This document shows, one piece after another, positions 7,449 through 16,183 of a stretch of DNA of 64,000 nt. A program made the position numbers and the translations under genes. The stretch is from Hyalangium gracile (GTDB lineage Bacteria > Myxococcota > Myxococcia > Myxococcales > Myxococcaceae), in the NCBI RefSeq assembly GCF_020103725.1, contig NZ_JAHXBG010000036.1, forward strand, positions 1 through 64,000. Direction: 5' to 3'. Under the pieces are notes generated by a model that was not told the origin of the DNA, searched no databases, and was given only the letters and a program-made list of their open reading frames with translations. The stretch's first letter is position 1. The number at the start of each line of letters is the position of its first letter.

Positions 7449-8225
7449 CTACCCGAACTTCCCGGTGACGTAGTCCTCGGTCCGCTTCTCCGCCGGGTTC
7501 GTGAAGATCTGCTCCGTGGGCCCGCATTCCACCAACTCGCCCATGTAGAAGAAAGCCGTCCGGTCGCTCACCCGCGCAGCCTGCTGCATGTTGTGCGTGA
7601 CGATCGCGATCGTGTACGTGGCCTTCAGCTCGTGGATGAGCTCCTCGATCTTCGCCGTGGCGATGGGGTCCAGGGCGCTGGCCGGCTCGTCCATCAGCAG
7701 CACCTCGGGCTCCACCGCCATCGCTCGGGCGATGCACAGGCGCTGCTGCTGGCCGCCAGACAGGCCCAGGGCGCTGTCGTCCAGCCGGTCCTTCACCTCG
7801 TCCCAGAGCGCCGCGCCCCGCAGGGACTTCTCCACTCGCGCCGAGAGCTGCCCCTTGTCCTTCATCCCCGCCACGCGCAGGCCGTAGGCCACGTTCTCGA
7901 AGATGGACTTGGGGAAGGGGTTGGACTTCTGGAACACCATGCCCACCCGGCGGCGCAGATCCACCACGTCCACGCTCCGGTCGTGGATGCTCGTCCCGTC
8001 CAGCAGGATGGTGCCGGTGTGGTTCGAGCTGGGGATGAGATCGTTCATCCGGTTGAGCGAGCGCAGGAAGGTGGACTTGCCACACCCGGACGGGCCGATG
8101 AGCGCCGTCACCTGACGCTCGGGGATGGCGAGGCTCACCTTGTTGATGGCCACCTTGGTGCCGTAGCGGAGGCTCAGCTCCCTCGACTCCATCTTGATGC
8201 GCGGGCTGGGCGGCTGGAAGGTCAT
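7449..8225 (-). CDS. pstB: Phosphate ABC transporter ATP-binding protein PstB
   Basis: 258 aa. Walker A GPSGCGKS is at about 44-51, the Q-loop in [12 protein letters not shown], the signature LSGGQQQR near 150, Walker [14 protein letters not shown], and the H-loop in IVTHNMQQA. These are PstB hallmarks: it hydrolyses ATP to drive phosphate uptake through PstC/PstA at the inner membrane. The ATG at 8225 is chosen because it starts MTFQPP, 11 bases after pstA, although the frame is open far upstream inside pstA. Order and spacing put it in the pst operon. Confidence 0.96.
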   Translation of the reverse strand: MTFQPPSPRIKMESRELSLRYGTKVAINKVSLAIPERQVTALIGPSGCGKSTFLRSLNRMNDLIPSSNHTGTILLDGTSIHDRSVDVVDLRRRVGMVFQKSNPFPKSIFENVAYGLRVAGMKDKGQLSARVEKSLRGAALWDEVKDRLDDSALGLSGGQQQRLCIARAMAVEPEVLLMDEPASALDPIATAKIEELIHELKATYTIAIVTHNMQQAARVSDRTAFFYMGELVECGPTEQIFTNPAEKRTEDYVTGKFG

Positions 8226-8236
8226 GGACGGCGTTC

Positions 8237-9148
8237 TCAGTGGGCGTTCGCGGCGCGCCGGCGGGTACGGGTCCGGATGACGACCGCGACTATGTTGAGG
8301 GCGAAGGTGAGCATCAGCAGCACCAGCACCGTGGCGTACAACAACGGGCGGGTGGCCTCCACGTCCGGCGACTGCGTGGCCAGCACGTACGTGTGGTAGC
8401 CCAGGTGCATGAACTGCGAGTTCAGCGAGGTGGGCAGGTCCGGCAGGAAGTACGCCGCGCCGGTGAAGAGGATGGGCGCCACCTCGCCCGCGCCGCGCGA
8501 GACGGCCAGCACGGCACCCGTGAGGATGCCTGGCAGCGCCCCGGGCAGCACCACCCGCACCAGCGTCTGGGACTGGGTGGCGCCCAGCGCCAGGCTCGCG
8601 GTGCGGTGATCCAGGGGCACCGCGCGCAGCGCCTCCTCCGTGGCGACGATGACCACCGGCAGCGTCAGCACCGCCAGCGTCAGCGAGGCCCAGAGGATGC
8701 CAGGCTGCGCCCAGTGCAGCTCCTGGTAGCCCAGCACGCGGTCCAGGCCGCCGCCCACGAAGTGGATGAAGAAGCCCAGGCCGAACAGCCCGAAGACGAT
8801 GGAGGGCACGCCCGCCAGGTTGACGATGGCCACCCGAACCCAGCGCGCCACGATGGAGTCGGGCGGGGCGTACTCGTGCAGGTAGACGGCCGTGAGCACT
8901 CCCACCGGCATCACCGCCAGCGTCATCAGCAGCGTGAGCGCCGCGGTGCCGTAGAGCGCCGGGAAGATGCCGCCGCCCATCATGCCGTCGGACGGGGCCT
9001 CGGTGAGGAACTTCCAGGTGACGTGGCCCGCCCCTTCGGTGAACACGTCCAGCAGGATGACGGCGAGCATCCCCACGATGAGGAGCGCGGCCAGCCCCGT
9101 CAGCGAGGTGAGGGCGCCGCCCACCGCCCGGCGCGTCGAGTGCTTCAC
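8237..9148 (-). CDS. pstA: Phosphate ABC transporter permease PstA
   Basis: 303 aa with six predicted membrane segments; the permease coupling loop reads [20 protein letters not shown] and [11 protein letters not shown], as in binding-protein-dependent permeases. PstA pairs with PstC to form the phosphate channel. The GTG at 9148 is preferred: it has GGAGG seven bases upstream and overlaps the pstC stop by 4 bp (GTGA), indicating translational coupling. The frame is open far upstream, but that part is antisense-like shadow over pstC. Confidence 0.95.
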   Translation of the reverse strand: MKHSTRRAVGGALTSLTGLAALLIVGMLAVILLDVFTEGAGHVTWKFLTEAPSDGMMGGGIFPALYGTAALTLLMTLAVMPVGVLTAVYLHEYAPPDSIVARWVRVAIVNLAGVPSIVFGLFGLGFFIHFVGGGLDRVLGYQELHWAQPGILWASLTLAVLTLPVVIVATEEALRAVPLDHRTASLALGATQSQTLVRVVLPGALPGILTGAVLAVSRGAGEVAPILFTGAAYFLPDLPTSLNSQFMHLGYHTYVLATQSPDVEATRPLLYATVLVLLMLTFALNIVAVVIRTRTRRRAANAH

Positions 9149-10155
9149 GAGCCACCTCCCGTGAGCCGCTTGAGGACCCGCTTCGTCCAGGTCGCGGCCA
9201 CCATGTTGAGGATGAAGGTGAAGACGAACAGCTCCACGCCGATGAAGAACAGCAGCGAGTAGTGCGGGCTGCCCACCACCACCTCGCCCATCTCGGCGGC
9301 GATCGTCGCCGACAGCGAGCGCACCGAGTCTCCCAGGCTGGCGGAGACGATGGCCGCGTTGCCGGACGCCATCAGGACGATCATCGTCTCGCCGATGGCG
9401 CGGCCGAAGCCCAGCACGCAGCCGGCGAGGATGCCGGGCGCCGCCGCGGGCAGCACCACCTTCCAGGCGGTCTCCCAGGGCGTGGCTCCCAGCGCCAGCG
9501 AGGCCTCGCGGTAGCTGCGCGGCACCGAGGTGAGCGCGTCCTCGGCCACGGTGAAGATGACGGGCACGATGGCCAGCGCCAGCCCCAGGCCCGCCACCAC
9601 CGCGTTGAGCCGGTAGGTGAAGCCGAACGTGTCCTGCAGGAACGTGGCGAGCACCATCAGCGCGAAGAAGCCCAGCACCACCGACGGGATGCCCGCCAGC
9701 AGCTCGATGACGGGCTTGAGCAGCTCCCGCAGCCGCCGCGGAGCGAACTCCGCCGCGAACAGCGCGCCGGCCACGCCCACCGGCACCGCCACCAGCATGG
9801 AGACCACCGTCGTCTTCAGCGTGCCGATGAACAGCGGGATCATGCTCACCTTGGGCACCGAGGATACCGGCTGCCACAGGTAGGCGGGCGGACGGCCCGG
9901 CCGCGTGGGCTGGGCCGTGAACATCTTGGCCAGGCTCGCCTCGTGGCGCGCCTCGGCGTCCAGGAAGAGATCCAGCGCTTCCTTCGCGACGAAGACGATG
10001 ATCAGCACCAGGGCGGCGATGCCCGTGAAGGCCATCGCGGTGACGATGCCCGCGATGACCTTCTCCCGGAGCTGCCGGCGCCGTGCCTCGGGGGAGCTCC
10101 GCGGAGCGACGATGGGTTCAGCGAGACTCTGCTGCATGGGTGCCTCTCTATCCAT
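9145..10155 (-). CDS. pstC: Phosphate ABC transporter permease PstC
   Basis: 336 aa (330 if the second ATG at 10137, which has GAGAGG upstream, is used). Six membrane segments, with a periplasmic region of about 60 residues between the first two and the EAA-type coupling loop [19 protein letters not shown]. It forms the membrane channel with PstA. It begins 39 bases after the pstS stop, with a candidate Pho box in that gap, and ends overlapping pstA by 4 bp. Confidence 0.94.
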   Translation of the reverse strand: MDREAPMQQSLAEPIVAPRSSPEARRRQLREKVIAGIVTAMAFTGIAALVLIIVFVAKEALDLFLDAEARHEASLAKMFTAQPTRPGRPPAYLWQPVSSVPKVSMIPLFIGTLKTTVVSMLVAVPVGVAGALFAAEFAPRRLRELLKPVIELLAGIPSVVLGFFALMVLATFLQDTFGFTYRLNAVVAGLGLALAIVPVIFTVAEDALTSVPRSYREASLALGATPWETAWKVVLPAAAPGILAGCVLGFGRAIGETMIVLMASGNAAIVSASLGDSVRSLSATIAAEMGEVVVGSPHYSLLFFIGVELFVFTFILNMVAATWTKRVLKRLTGGGS

Positions 10156-10168
10156 CCTGGCCCCCCAC

Positions 10169-10190
10169 CTGGCGTGACATTCTTGTGACG
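10169..10190 (-). promoter_or_regulatory. Candidate Pho box between pstS and pstC
   Basis: The minus strand carries CGTCACAAGAA followed directly by TGTCACGCCAG, half-sites 11 bp apart. The second 11-mer is identical to one in the box upstream of the regulator at 11800. An internal promoter here would let pstCAB-phoU be made apart from pstS. The distance to the second pstC ATG (10137) is short, so the leader would be only a few bases. Confidence 0.45.
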
Positions 10191-10193
10191 GGA

Positions 10194-11015
10194 CTACTTC
10201 ACCGGGAAGTAGCCAACCTTGTTCACGATCTGCTGTCCCTCGGTCGACAGGGCGAAGTCGATGAAGGCCTTGGTCTCGCCCGCGGGCGCGTTGCGCAGGT
10301 AGAAGTAGAGATCCCGCGCGAGCGGGTACTTGCCGCTCTTGATGTTCTCGAGGGTGGGCGCCACCTCCTCGTTGCCCACCTTCACCTTCAGCTCCTTGAG
10401 GCCCTTGGCGTAGGCGGCGCCGCCGTAGCCGATGCCGTTCTTCTCCTTGGCCACGGCGTTCACCACCGCGGCGGTGCCCGGCAGCGTCTGCGCGCTGGCG
10501 GTGTAGTCATCCCCACCGAGCACGGTGTCCTTCACGAAGGTGTAGGTGCCGGAGGAGTTCTCGCGGGAGTAGACGACGATGGGCGCGTCCGGGCCGCCCA
10601 CCTCCTTCCAGTTGGTGATGTCGCCCAGGTAGATGCCCTTGAGCTGCTCCTGCGTGAGCGAGTTCAGCGGGTTCTTCTCGTTGACGTAGAAGGTGACGCC
10701 GTCCTTGGCCACGGAGATCTCCGTGCCGTGGGTCTTGAAGCGAGCGTTCAGCTTCTGCTTCTCCGCGTCCTTCATGGGACGGCTGGACATGCAGATCTCG
10801 GTGGTGCCGTTGATGAGCGCGGAGATGCCGGTGCCCGAGCCGCCGCCCGTCACCTGCAGCTTCGTGTCGGCGTTCTTCTTCATGAACTCCTCGGCCCAGC
10901 GCTGGGCGAGGATGACCATGGTGTCCGAGCCCTTGATGGTGATGGTGCCCGCCCGCGCCGCCATGGGCAGGGCGAGCAGGAAGACGGCGAGGAAGGATGC
11001 GAGGAACTTCTTCAT
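10194..11015 (-). CDS. pstS: Phosphate-binding protein PstS
   Basis: 273 aa. A Sec signal peptide (MKKFLASFLAVFLLALPMA, cleavage near ARA at 22) has no lipobox cysteine, so the mature protein should be free in the periplasm. The mature part starts TITIKGSDT and includes GGGSGTGISALINGTTEICM and SRENSSGT, the phosphate-contacting Ser/Thr/Gly segments of the PstS family. It captures phosphate for PstCAB. It lies 95 bases after a PhoB-type regulator in the same direction; one TGTCAC half-site occurs in that gap but no phased partner. Confidence 0.94.
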   Translation of the reverse strand: MKKFLASFLAVFLLALPMAARAGTITIKGSDTMVILAQRWAEEFMKKNADTKLQVTGGGSGTGISALINGTTEICMSSRPMKDAEKQKLNARFKTHGTEISVAKDGVTFYVNEKNPLNSLTQEQLKGIYLGDITNWKEVGGPDAPIVVYSRENSSGTYTFVKDTVLGGDDYTASAQTLPGTAAVVNAVAKEKNGIGYGGAAYAKGLKELKVKVGNEEVAPTLENIKSGKYPLARDLYFYLRNAPAGETKAFIDFALSTEGQQIVNKVGYFPVK

Positions 11016-11110
11016 GGTGGATGACTCCTTGGAGAGACGTTGGCTGGATGCCGGCTATGCGACGACTGTGGCTCTTTCGCGGCTCGAACGTGACAAGTGC
11101 GCAACGCGCC

Positions 11111-11800
11111 TCAGGCGGAGTGGGGATCGACGATGCGGTAGCCCACGCCGCGCACCGTCTCGAGGCACGCGCGCGCCGGGCCGAGCTTGTCGCGCAGGCG
11201 CATCACGTGCGTGTCGATGGTGCGCGTCTCGAGCGAGCTGGAGAGGCCCCACACCTCCTCCAGGAGCTGGTCGCGCGTCTGCACCCGGCCGACGCGCGTC
11301 ATCAGGTACTCCAGCAGCCGGAACTCCAGCGCCGTGAGCGCCACCTCCTTGTCCTCCACGTAGAAGCGGTGGGCTCCCACGTCGAGCCGGAGGGCGCCCA
11401 GCGTGATGGGCGCCGAGCCGTCCCGCGGCGGGTTGCTGCGGCGCAGGATGGCCTTGAGGCGCAGCACCAGCTCGCGGACGCTGAAGGGCTTGGTCACGTA
11501 GTCGTCCGCTCCCACCTCGAAGCCGCGGACCCGGTCCGCCTCCTCGCCCTTGGCGGTGAGCATGACGATGAGGATGTCCCGGGTGAGCGCCCCCGCGCGC
11601 AGCTGCCGGCACACCTCCGTGCCAGGCATGTCCGGGAGCATCAGATCGAGCAGCACGAGATCCGGTCGCTGCTCTCGCGCCGCGGCGAGGGCCGCCTCGC
11701 CCGTGGCCGCCACCCGGGTGGAGAAGCCGGCCGTCTTGAGGTTGAAGTCGATGAGCTCGGCGAGGTCGCGCTCGTCATCGACGATGAGGACGTGGGACAT
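11111..11800 (-). CDS. PhoB/OmpR-type response regulator next to pst operon
   Basis: 229 aa: receiver (1-120) with Asp52 in VLLDLMLPD, Thr near 80 (MLTAKG) and Lys102 (TKPFS), then a winged-helix domain with ALEFRLLEYLMTRVGRVQTR and VMRLRDKLG, ending RGVGYRI. It belongs to the PhoB class and should bind phased TGTCA repeats. The start is set at ATG 11800, giving MSHVLIVDDE; the open frame extends upstream but covers a candidate Pho box (11831-11863), implying autoregulation. It is the first gene before pstS. Myxococcus xanthus also has a PhoP-type regulator beside its pst genes; equivalence is likely but not proven. No kinase is directly adjacent; PhoR is three genes away. Confidence 0.9.
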   Translation of the reverse strand: MSHVLIVDDERDLAELIDFNLKTAGFSTRVAATGEAALAAAREQRPDLVLLDLMLPDMPGTEVCRQLRAGALTRDILIVMLTAKGEEADRVRGFEVGADDYVTKPFSVRELVLRLKAILRRSNPPRDGSAPITLGALRLDVGAHRFYVEDKEVALTALEFRLLEYLMTRVGRVQTRDQLLEEVWGLSSSLETRTIDTHVMRLRDKLGPARACLETVRGVGYRIVDPHSA

Positions 11801-11830
11801 GGCGATGCAATCTGTCCGTCCCCGTTTGCG

Positions 11831-11863
11831 CTGGCGTGACACGCTGGAAACAACTGCGTGACG
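11831..11863 (-). promoter_or_regulatory. Candidate Pho box (three 11-mers) upstream of PhoB-type regulator
   Basis: On the minus strand CGTCACGCAGT, TGTTTCCAGCG and TGTCACGCCAG stand head-to-tail in perfect 11-bp phase. All three align to the PhoB half-site pattern. The array ends 31 bases before the regulator start, where a PhoB-activated promoter would place its -35 region. This is the best of the five sites. Confidence 0.6.
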
Positions 11864-11932
11864 ATCCACCAGCACCTTGGATTTCGCGGAGTTGCGCCCC
11901 GGTGTTGCAGGCCCGTGACAGGCGAGGGCGGC

Positions 11933-12427
11933 TCAGCCGCGCGGCGAGTCCGGGCGCAGCACGCTCCGGCCCGGGGCGGCCATCCACGCGAAGGTGAAGC
12001 GCTTGCCCGCGGGCATCATCGCCAGCACCGTGCCCTTGCGCAGCTTGTCCGGCAGCGCCTCACCGAGTGCCAGCTTGCCGGCCCGCGCCAGGGAGGGGTT
12101 GTGGCCCACCAGCGCCCAGCCCGGTCCCACCTCCGCCGCCAGCTCCACGATGCGCTTGTGGGCATGGTCGAGCGGGAGCAGCGCCTGGTGCACCTCCACC
12201 TGCGCCAGCCCGAAGGCCTCGGCGAGGATCTCCGCCGTCTGGACCGCGCGCACCAGCGGGCTGGTGAGGATGCCCGTCATGGGCGTGAGGCGCGCGAGCT
12301 TGCGCGCGTGCTGGCGGAAGGCGGCGCGTCCCTCGACGGTGAGCGCCCGGGCTTCGTCGCCGAGCGCGTGTTCATCCTCCGCCACGGCATGGCGGACGAG
12401 CATCAGTGGAAGGGCATGGACGGGCAT
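11933..12427 (-). CDS. sixA: Phosphohistidine phosphatase SixA-like
   Basis: 164 aa of the histidine phosphatase superfamily: the catalytic RHA motif is LMLVRHAVAED (His about residue 13), the second arginine is in TSPLVRAVQTAE, and the second histidine in LVGHNPSL. The short length and single domain are typical of SixA, which dephosphorylates phosphohistidine in multistep phosphorelays. An ATG nine codons in would also give a normal N-terminus. It lies between the phosphoesterase/PhoR genes and the second PhoB-type regulator, so a role in tuning the phosphate kinase pathway is possible, but substrate cannot be told from sequence. Confidence 0.8.
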   Translation of the reverse strand: MPVHALPLMLVRHAVAEDEHALGDEARALTVEGRAAFRQHARKLARLTPMTGILTSPLVRAVQTAEILAEAFGLAQVEVHQALLPLDHAHKRIVELAAEVGPGWALVGHNPSLARAGKLALGEALPDKLRKGTVLAMMPAGKRFTFAWMAAPGRSVLRPDSPRG

Positions 12428-12480
12428 GGCGGCGCGTCCCTACCCCCGCGCGGCGCGTGCAGGCAAGCCAACCTTGTGTG

Positions 12481-13473
12481 TCAGCCATCCAGATCGTTCG
12501 CGGACTCGAGCTGCGAGGCCAGCGCGGGCTCCGCCGCGATCGCCGTGGCCTGGGCGTGCCCCAGATCCGTGGGGTCCACCGCCTCCTGGCGCAGGGCGGC
12601 GGCCTCGGCCTCGTCCCGGGGAACGGGCGGCTCCTCCGCCGCGACGGGCTCGGCAGGGGCGGGGCGGGGCGGGGCTCCCGGGGGCGGGCGCAGCACGGGG
12701 CCCGGAGGCGGCAGGCCCGAGTGGCGGCGCGCGGCCTCCAGCAGCGCGTGGTGGTGGCGGTAGCGCGCCTCCACCAGCTTGTGGATGAGGATGGGGCCGC
12801 CGGGCACCTTGCGCGCCGTGAGCGCCTGGGTGGCCTTGCGCACCGGGTAGCGCACCCGGCGGATCTGCACGCGCCAGCCCTTGGGCGTGTACGTGAAGAT
12901 GCCGTAGGCCGGGCGGAGGTCTCCGTCCCGAGGAATGCCCGCGCTGGCCACGTCCGCGATGATCATCCGGCCCACGCGGCGGCGGTACGGGAAGTGGAGG
13001 TGCCCGAACGCGCAGGCCGCCGCGTCCAGGTGCATGAAGAACCGGCGGACGGACAGCTCGTCCAGCGTCGGATCCAGCGACTCCTCGAGGTTCTTCGGGT
13101 TGGCGTGGCAGACGAAGAGGTCCTGCCCCTTGCGCGGCGTGTAGCGGATGGAGAAGGGCATGGCGCCCAGCATCTTCAGGTGGGCCTCGCCCAGCTGATC
13201 CCGCGTCCAGCGCAGCAGCTCCGTCTTCCAGTGGTCCCGCTCGCGGTAGGCGCCGCCCAGGTAGTTGCCCGCGAGGTAGCAGTCCGTGTTGCCCATCAGC
13301 AGCGCGTCGCAGCGGTCCGCCAGCAGCTCCACCGTCTCGCGCGGGTGGGCACCGCGCAGCGCCAGGTCCCCCGCGGCCACGATGTAGTCGGGGGCCATCC
13401 TGTCGATGTCCTCGAGGACTGCCTCGCAGGCGGGGAGATTGCCGTGAATGTCCGCGAGGATCGCGACCCGCAT
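12481..13473 (-). CDS. Metallophosphoesterase with proline-rich C-terminal tail
   Basis: 330 aa. The first 210 residues form a calcineurin-like domain: LADIHGNL (7-14), AAGDLALRG (about 34-42), GNTD (about 61-64, a variant of GNHD/GNTD seen in YfcE-type enzymes), VCHANP and FGHLHFPYRR. A basic linker and HHH-containing helix follow, then a long Pro/Ala/Glu-rich tail (about 245-330) that looks disordered. No signal peptide. It starts 12 bases after the phoR stop, so it is probably translated from the phoB-phoR transcript. Substrate unknown; nucleotide or phosphoprotein hydrolysis are typical for the family. Confidence 0.75.
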   Translation of the reverse strand: MRVAILADIHGNLPACEAVLEDIDRMAPDYIVAAGDLALRGAHPRETVELLADRCDALLMGNTDCYLAGNYLGGAYRERDHWKTELLRWTRDQLGEAHLKMLGAMPFSIRYTPRKGQDLFVCHANPKNLEESLDPTLDELSVRRFFMHLDAAACAFGHLHFPYRRRVGRMIIADVASAGIPRDGDLRPAYGIFTYTPKGWRVQIRRVRYPVRKATQALTARKVPGGPILIHKLVEARYRHHHALLEAARRHSGLPPPGPVLRPPPGAPPRPAPAEPVAAEEPPVPRDEAEAAALRQEAVDPTDLGHAQATAIAAEPALASQLESANDLDG

Positions 13474-13485
13474 CGTACCCGTATC

Positions 13486-14838
13486 CTACCCGGATGCCGC
13501 CTCAGGGGTAGCGACGGGAAGAAAAATGACGAACACGCTGCCTACATGGGGCTGGCTCTCCACCTTCACCTCCCCGCCCATGGCCCCCATCAGGTGTTTC
13601 ACGATGGACAGGCCCAGGCCCGTGCCCCCCATGTCCCGGCTGCGACCTTTGTCCACCCGGTAGAAGCGCTCGAAGATACGGGAGAGGTGCTTCGGCTCGA
13701 TGCCCAGCCCCGTGTCCTTGACCCGGACCACGCAGCGCCCGTCCTCCAATGTGCCGAAGACGTCCACCCGCCCTCCTGCCGGGGTGTACTTCACCGCGTT
13801 ATCGAGCAGGTTCAGGAGCACCTGCTCGACTGCTCGCTCGTCCCCGCGCGCCACCAGGTTCTGGGGGACGTGGAGCTCCAAGTGGATGTTCTTGCCCGCG
13901 GCCTTGGGCTTGACGGTCTCCGCCGCTCGCGAGGCGGCCACCGCCAGGGGCACCTGGGCGATCTTCAGCTGCAGCTCGCGGGACTCCAGCCGGGACAGCT
14001 CGAGCAGATCCTCCACGAGCTCGGAGAGGCGCTCGGACTGGCGGTGGATGATCTCCACCATCTTGGGCGCCATCTCCTGGTCCTTCAGCGCTCCGCTCTG
14101 GAGCGTCTCCGCGTAGCCGCGGATGGCGGTGATGGGGGTGCGCAGCTCGTGGGAGACGTTGGCCACGAAGTCCTTGCGCACCTTCTCCAGCCGCCGCAGC
14201 TCCGTCACGTCGTGGAAGACGGCGGCGCTGCCCGGCAGATCCTTGCCCAGCGGCGTCACGCGGATGGACAGCGTGCGGGGGAACAGCCCCTCCAGGGTGA
14301 GCTCCAGGCGCGAGGATGTCCCCTCCCGGCAGGCGCGCATCACCGCCTCGTGCAGCTCCTCGTTGCGGATGAGGGCCAGCGGGCGCTGGCCCACGATGTC
14401 CGCGCCGCCCGGCTGGAGCATCCCGCGCAGGGCGTCGTTGTGGCGCACGACGTTGCCCGCCGCGTCGGTGATCCAGATGCCCTCGATCATGCCGTCCAGC
14501 ACGGCGGTGAGGGTGCGCGCCTCCTGGGTGAGCTGGGCGTTCTGCGCGGCGAGCCGGGCGTGCAGCGACTCGATGGCGCCCTCCAGCGTCGCCACCTCCT
14601 CCAGCGTGTCGTCCTCGGAGGAGGTGACGGGCGGAATGCCCTCGAGGCGCCCGCGCGTCTTGCGCGCCAGTGTCTGGAGCTGCCGCTCGAAGCTGTCGCG
14701 GCTGGCGATGATGACGGTGACGAAGCCGGCCAGCGTGACGACCGCCGCGGCGATGGCGCTCACGGGCGTGTCCAGGGCCACCAGCACCACCAGGACCACG
14801 ACCGCGGACAGCAGGAGCGGGACGATGAGGTTGCGCAT
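13486..14838 (-). CDS. phoR: Phosphate sensor histidine kinase PhoR
   Basis: 450 aa. Two N-terminal membrane segments (about 3-22 and 26-46) with almost no periplasmic loop, a helical linker, a PAS domain (about 105-215), then HisKA with His230 in VSHELRTPITA, and HATPase_c with LLNLLDNAVKYT (N box), KDTGLGI (G1), RIFERFYR (F box) and GGTGLGL (G2). The lack of a sensing loop fits PhoR, which reads phosphate through PstSCAB-PhoU. It sits 18 bases after the PhoB-type gene at 14857-15537, its likely partner. Confidence 0.9.
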   Translation of the reverse strand: MRNLIVPLLLSAVVVLVVLVALDTPVSAIAAAVVTLAGFVTVIIASRDSFERQLQTLARKTRGRLEGIPPVTSSEDDTLEEVATLEGAIESLHARLAAQNAQLTQEARTLTAVLDGMIEGIWITDAAGNVVRHNDALRGMLQPGGADIVGQRPLALIRNEELHEAVMRACREGTSSRLELTLEGLFPRTLSIRVTPLGKDLPGSAAVFHDVTELRRLEKVRKDFVANVSHELRTPITAIRGYAETLQSGALKDQEMAPKMVEIIHRQSERLSELVEDLLELSRLESRELQLKIAQVPLAVAASRAAETVKPKAAGKNIHLELHVPQNLVARGDERAVEQVLLNLLDNAVKYTPAGGRVDVFGTLEDGRCVVRVKDTGLGIEPKHLSRIFERFYRVDKGRSRDMGGTGLGLSIVKHLMGAMGGEVKVESQPHVGSVFVIFLPVATPEAASG

Positions 14839-14856
14839 GGGCGGGCCAGGCGGTGC

Positions 14857-15537
14857 TCAGGGCGGGTTGAGCTTGTAGCCCACGCCCCGGATGGTCTCGA
14901 TGATGTCGCCCGAAGGGCCCAGCTTCTCGCGCAGCCGCTTGATGTGGGTGTCCACGGTGCGGGTGTGGATCTCCGCCTGGATGCCCCAGACGTCCGAGAG
15001 GAGCACCTCGCGCGTCTGCACCCGTCCGGCCCGCTCCAGCAGCGTGCGCAGCAGGCGGAACTCCAGCGCGGTGAGGATGACCTCCTCGCCCTTCACGCGG
15101 ACCTGGTGGCGCGCCGTGTCCAGCTGGATGTCACCGGCGCCGAGCTGGGGCGCGGGCTCCTCCTCCGCGTCCGCGCGGCGCAGCACCGCCTTGACCCGGA
15201 GCATCAGCTCCCGGACGGAGAAGGGCTTCACCACGTAGTCATCCGCGCCCGCCTCGAGCCCCTGGATGCGGTCGGCCTCCTGGCCCTTGGCGCTGACGAT
15301 GACCACCGGCACCTTGCGCAGCTCCGAGTCGCTCTTGAGCATCCGGAGCACCTCGCTGCCGGCCACGTCCGGGAGCATCAAGTCGAGCAGCACCAGGTCC
15401 GGCATCCGCGCGCGGGCCTTGGCCAGCCCTCCCGCGCCGGTGTTCGCCGTCTCCGTCTCGAACCCCGCGGCGCGGAGGTTGTACTCGACGAGTCCAGCGA
15501 GGTCCTGCTCGTCCTCGATGATCAGGATGCGCGCCAT
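14857..15537 (-). CDS. phoB: Phosphate regulon response regulator PhoB/PhoP
   Basis: 226 aa: receiver with Asp52 (VLLDLMLPD), Ser near 80 (VSAKG) and Lys102 (VKPFS), and a C-terminal winged helix with ALEFRLLRTLLERAGRVQTR and IKRLREKLG, ending RGVGYKL. Directly upstream of phoR in the same direction, it is the probable cognate regulator. The ATG at 15537 gives the family start MARILIIEDE; earlier in-frame codons run through a candidate Pho box (15601-15622). It is close to the second regulator at 11111-11800, so the locus has two PhoB-type proteins but one PhoR. Confidence 0.9.
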   Translation of the reverse strand: MARILIIEDEQDLAGLVEYNLRAAGFETETANTGAGGLAKARARMPDLVLLDLMLPDVAGSEVLRMLKSDSELRKVPVVIVSAKGQEADRIQGLEAGADDYVVKPFSVRELMLRVKAVLRRADAEEEPAPQLGAGDIQLDTARHQVRVKGEEVILTALEFRLLRTLLERAGRVQTREVLLSDVWGIQAEIHTRTVDTHIKRLREKLGPSGDIIETIRGVGYKLNPP

Positions 15538-15600
15538 GGCCTTCTCCGCCTCCAGTGGGAGCCGTGTCACGGCCCCGTGGCGTCGCAGCGATAGCAGATC

Positions 15601-15622
15601 CAATTGTGACAGCGAGGTGAAA
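15601..15622 (-). promoter_or_regulatory. Candidate Pho box upstream of phoB-phoR
   Basis: The minus strand has TTTCACCTCGC directly followed by TGTCACAATTG, two half-sites in 11-bp phase, 64 bases before the regulator start. This implies autoregulation of phoB-phoR and of the phosphoesterase and sixA genes behind them. Confidence 0.5.
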
Positions 15623-15679
15623 GACACCGCTTCTTGCGCCCGCCTCGCTGGAAGCCCGGGGGCCGGGCCGGCACGGGTG

Positions 15680-16183
15680 TCAGAAGGTGGGATCGCAGTC
15701 CACGGTGGTGAGCGTCATCGGCGCGGCGATGACCGGGTCGTTCCGGCTCGCGTTGACCTCCGGGAGGTAGTTGCAGGAGCTGCCCAGGAAGCGCGGCGGG
15801 CTCTCATTGGAGATCGCCTCGATGACGAGCACGTAGTCCCGCCCCACCGGTGCCTCGAAGCTGACGTCCTGCGAGGTGACGCCGGTGCCGCTCAGGTTCT
15901 CCAGGAAGCGCAGCGCGCGGCTCTCCCGGCCCCGGGCATCGTGGAGCGGCAGCAGCTCGTCAAGCCTCACCTTCTGGTTGAGGCAGGTCTTCTGGAGCTC
16001 CGTGCAGTCGCGCTGCTTGCCGTCCGGGAGCACCACGATCTGGAAGGCGGACAGCTGGTCCGTCACGGCCTTCTCCACGAGCAGGTCCAGCCCGAGCGGG
16101 GAGGTGTCGGAGGAGGGCGCCGCGCCACAGCCGGCGACGAGCGTGAGGGCCAGGGACGTCAGGGCGAACGGACGAAGGTTCAT
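15680..16183 (-). CDS. Small putative lipoprotein
   Basis: 167 aa with a type II signal peptide: hydrophobic segment ALTSLALTLVAGC with the lipid-attachment cysteine at residue 19. Three to four more cysteines occur in the mature part (in DCTELQKTC, SSCNY and the final VDCDPTF), suggesting disulfides. No family recognised. Its start overlaps the stop of the upstream TPR gene by 4 bp (ATGA), so the two are co-translated and may work together in the envelope. Confidence 0.65.
   Translation of the reverse strand: MNLRPFALTSLALTLVAGCGAAPSSDTSPLGLDLLVEKAVTDQLSAFQIVVLPDGKQRDCTELQKTCLNQKVRLDELLPLHDARGRESRALRFLENLSGTGVTSQDVSFEAPVGRDYVLVIEAISNESPPRFLGSSCNYLPEVNASRNDPVIAAPMTLTTVDCDPTF

Noticed and set aside
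11016-11110. Pho box directly upstream of pstS
   Set aside because: Only one TTGTCACG half-site is found, without a partner at 11 or 22 bp; pstS is more likely read from the box at 11831-11863.
12406-15594. Plus-strand frame of about 1060 codons across sixA, phosphoesterase, phoR and phoB
   Set aside because: It spans four well-supported genes on the other strand and has no domain of its own.
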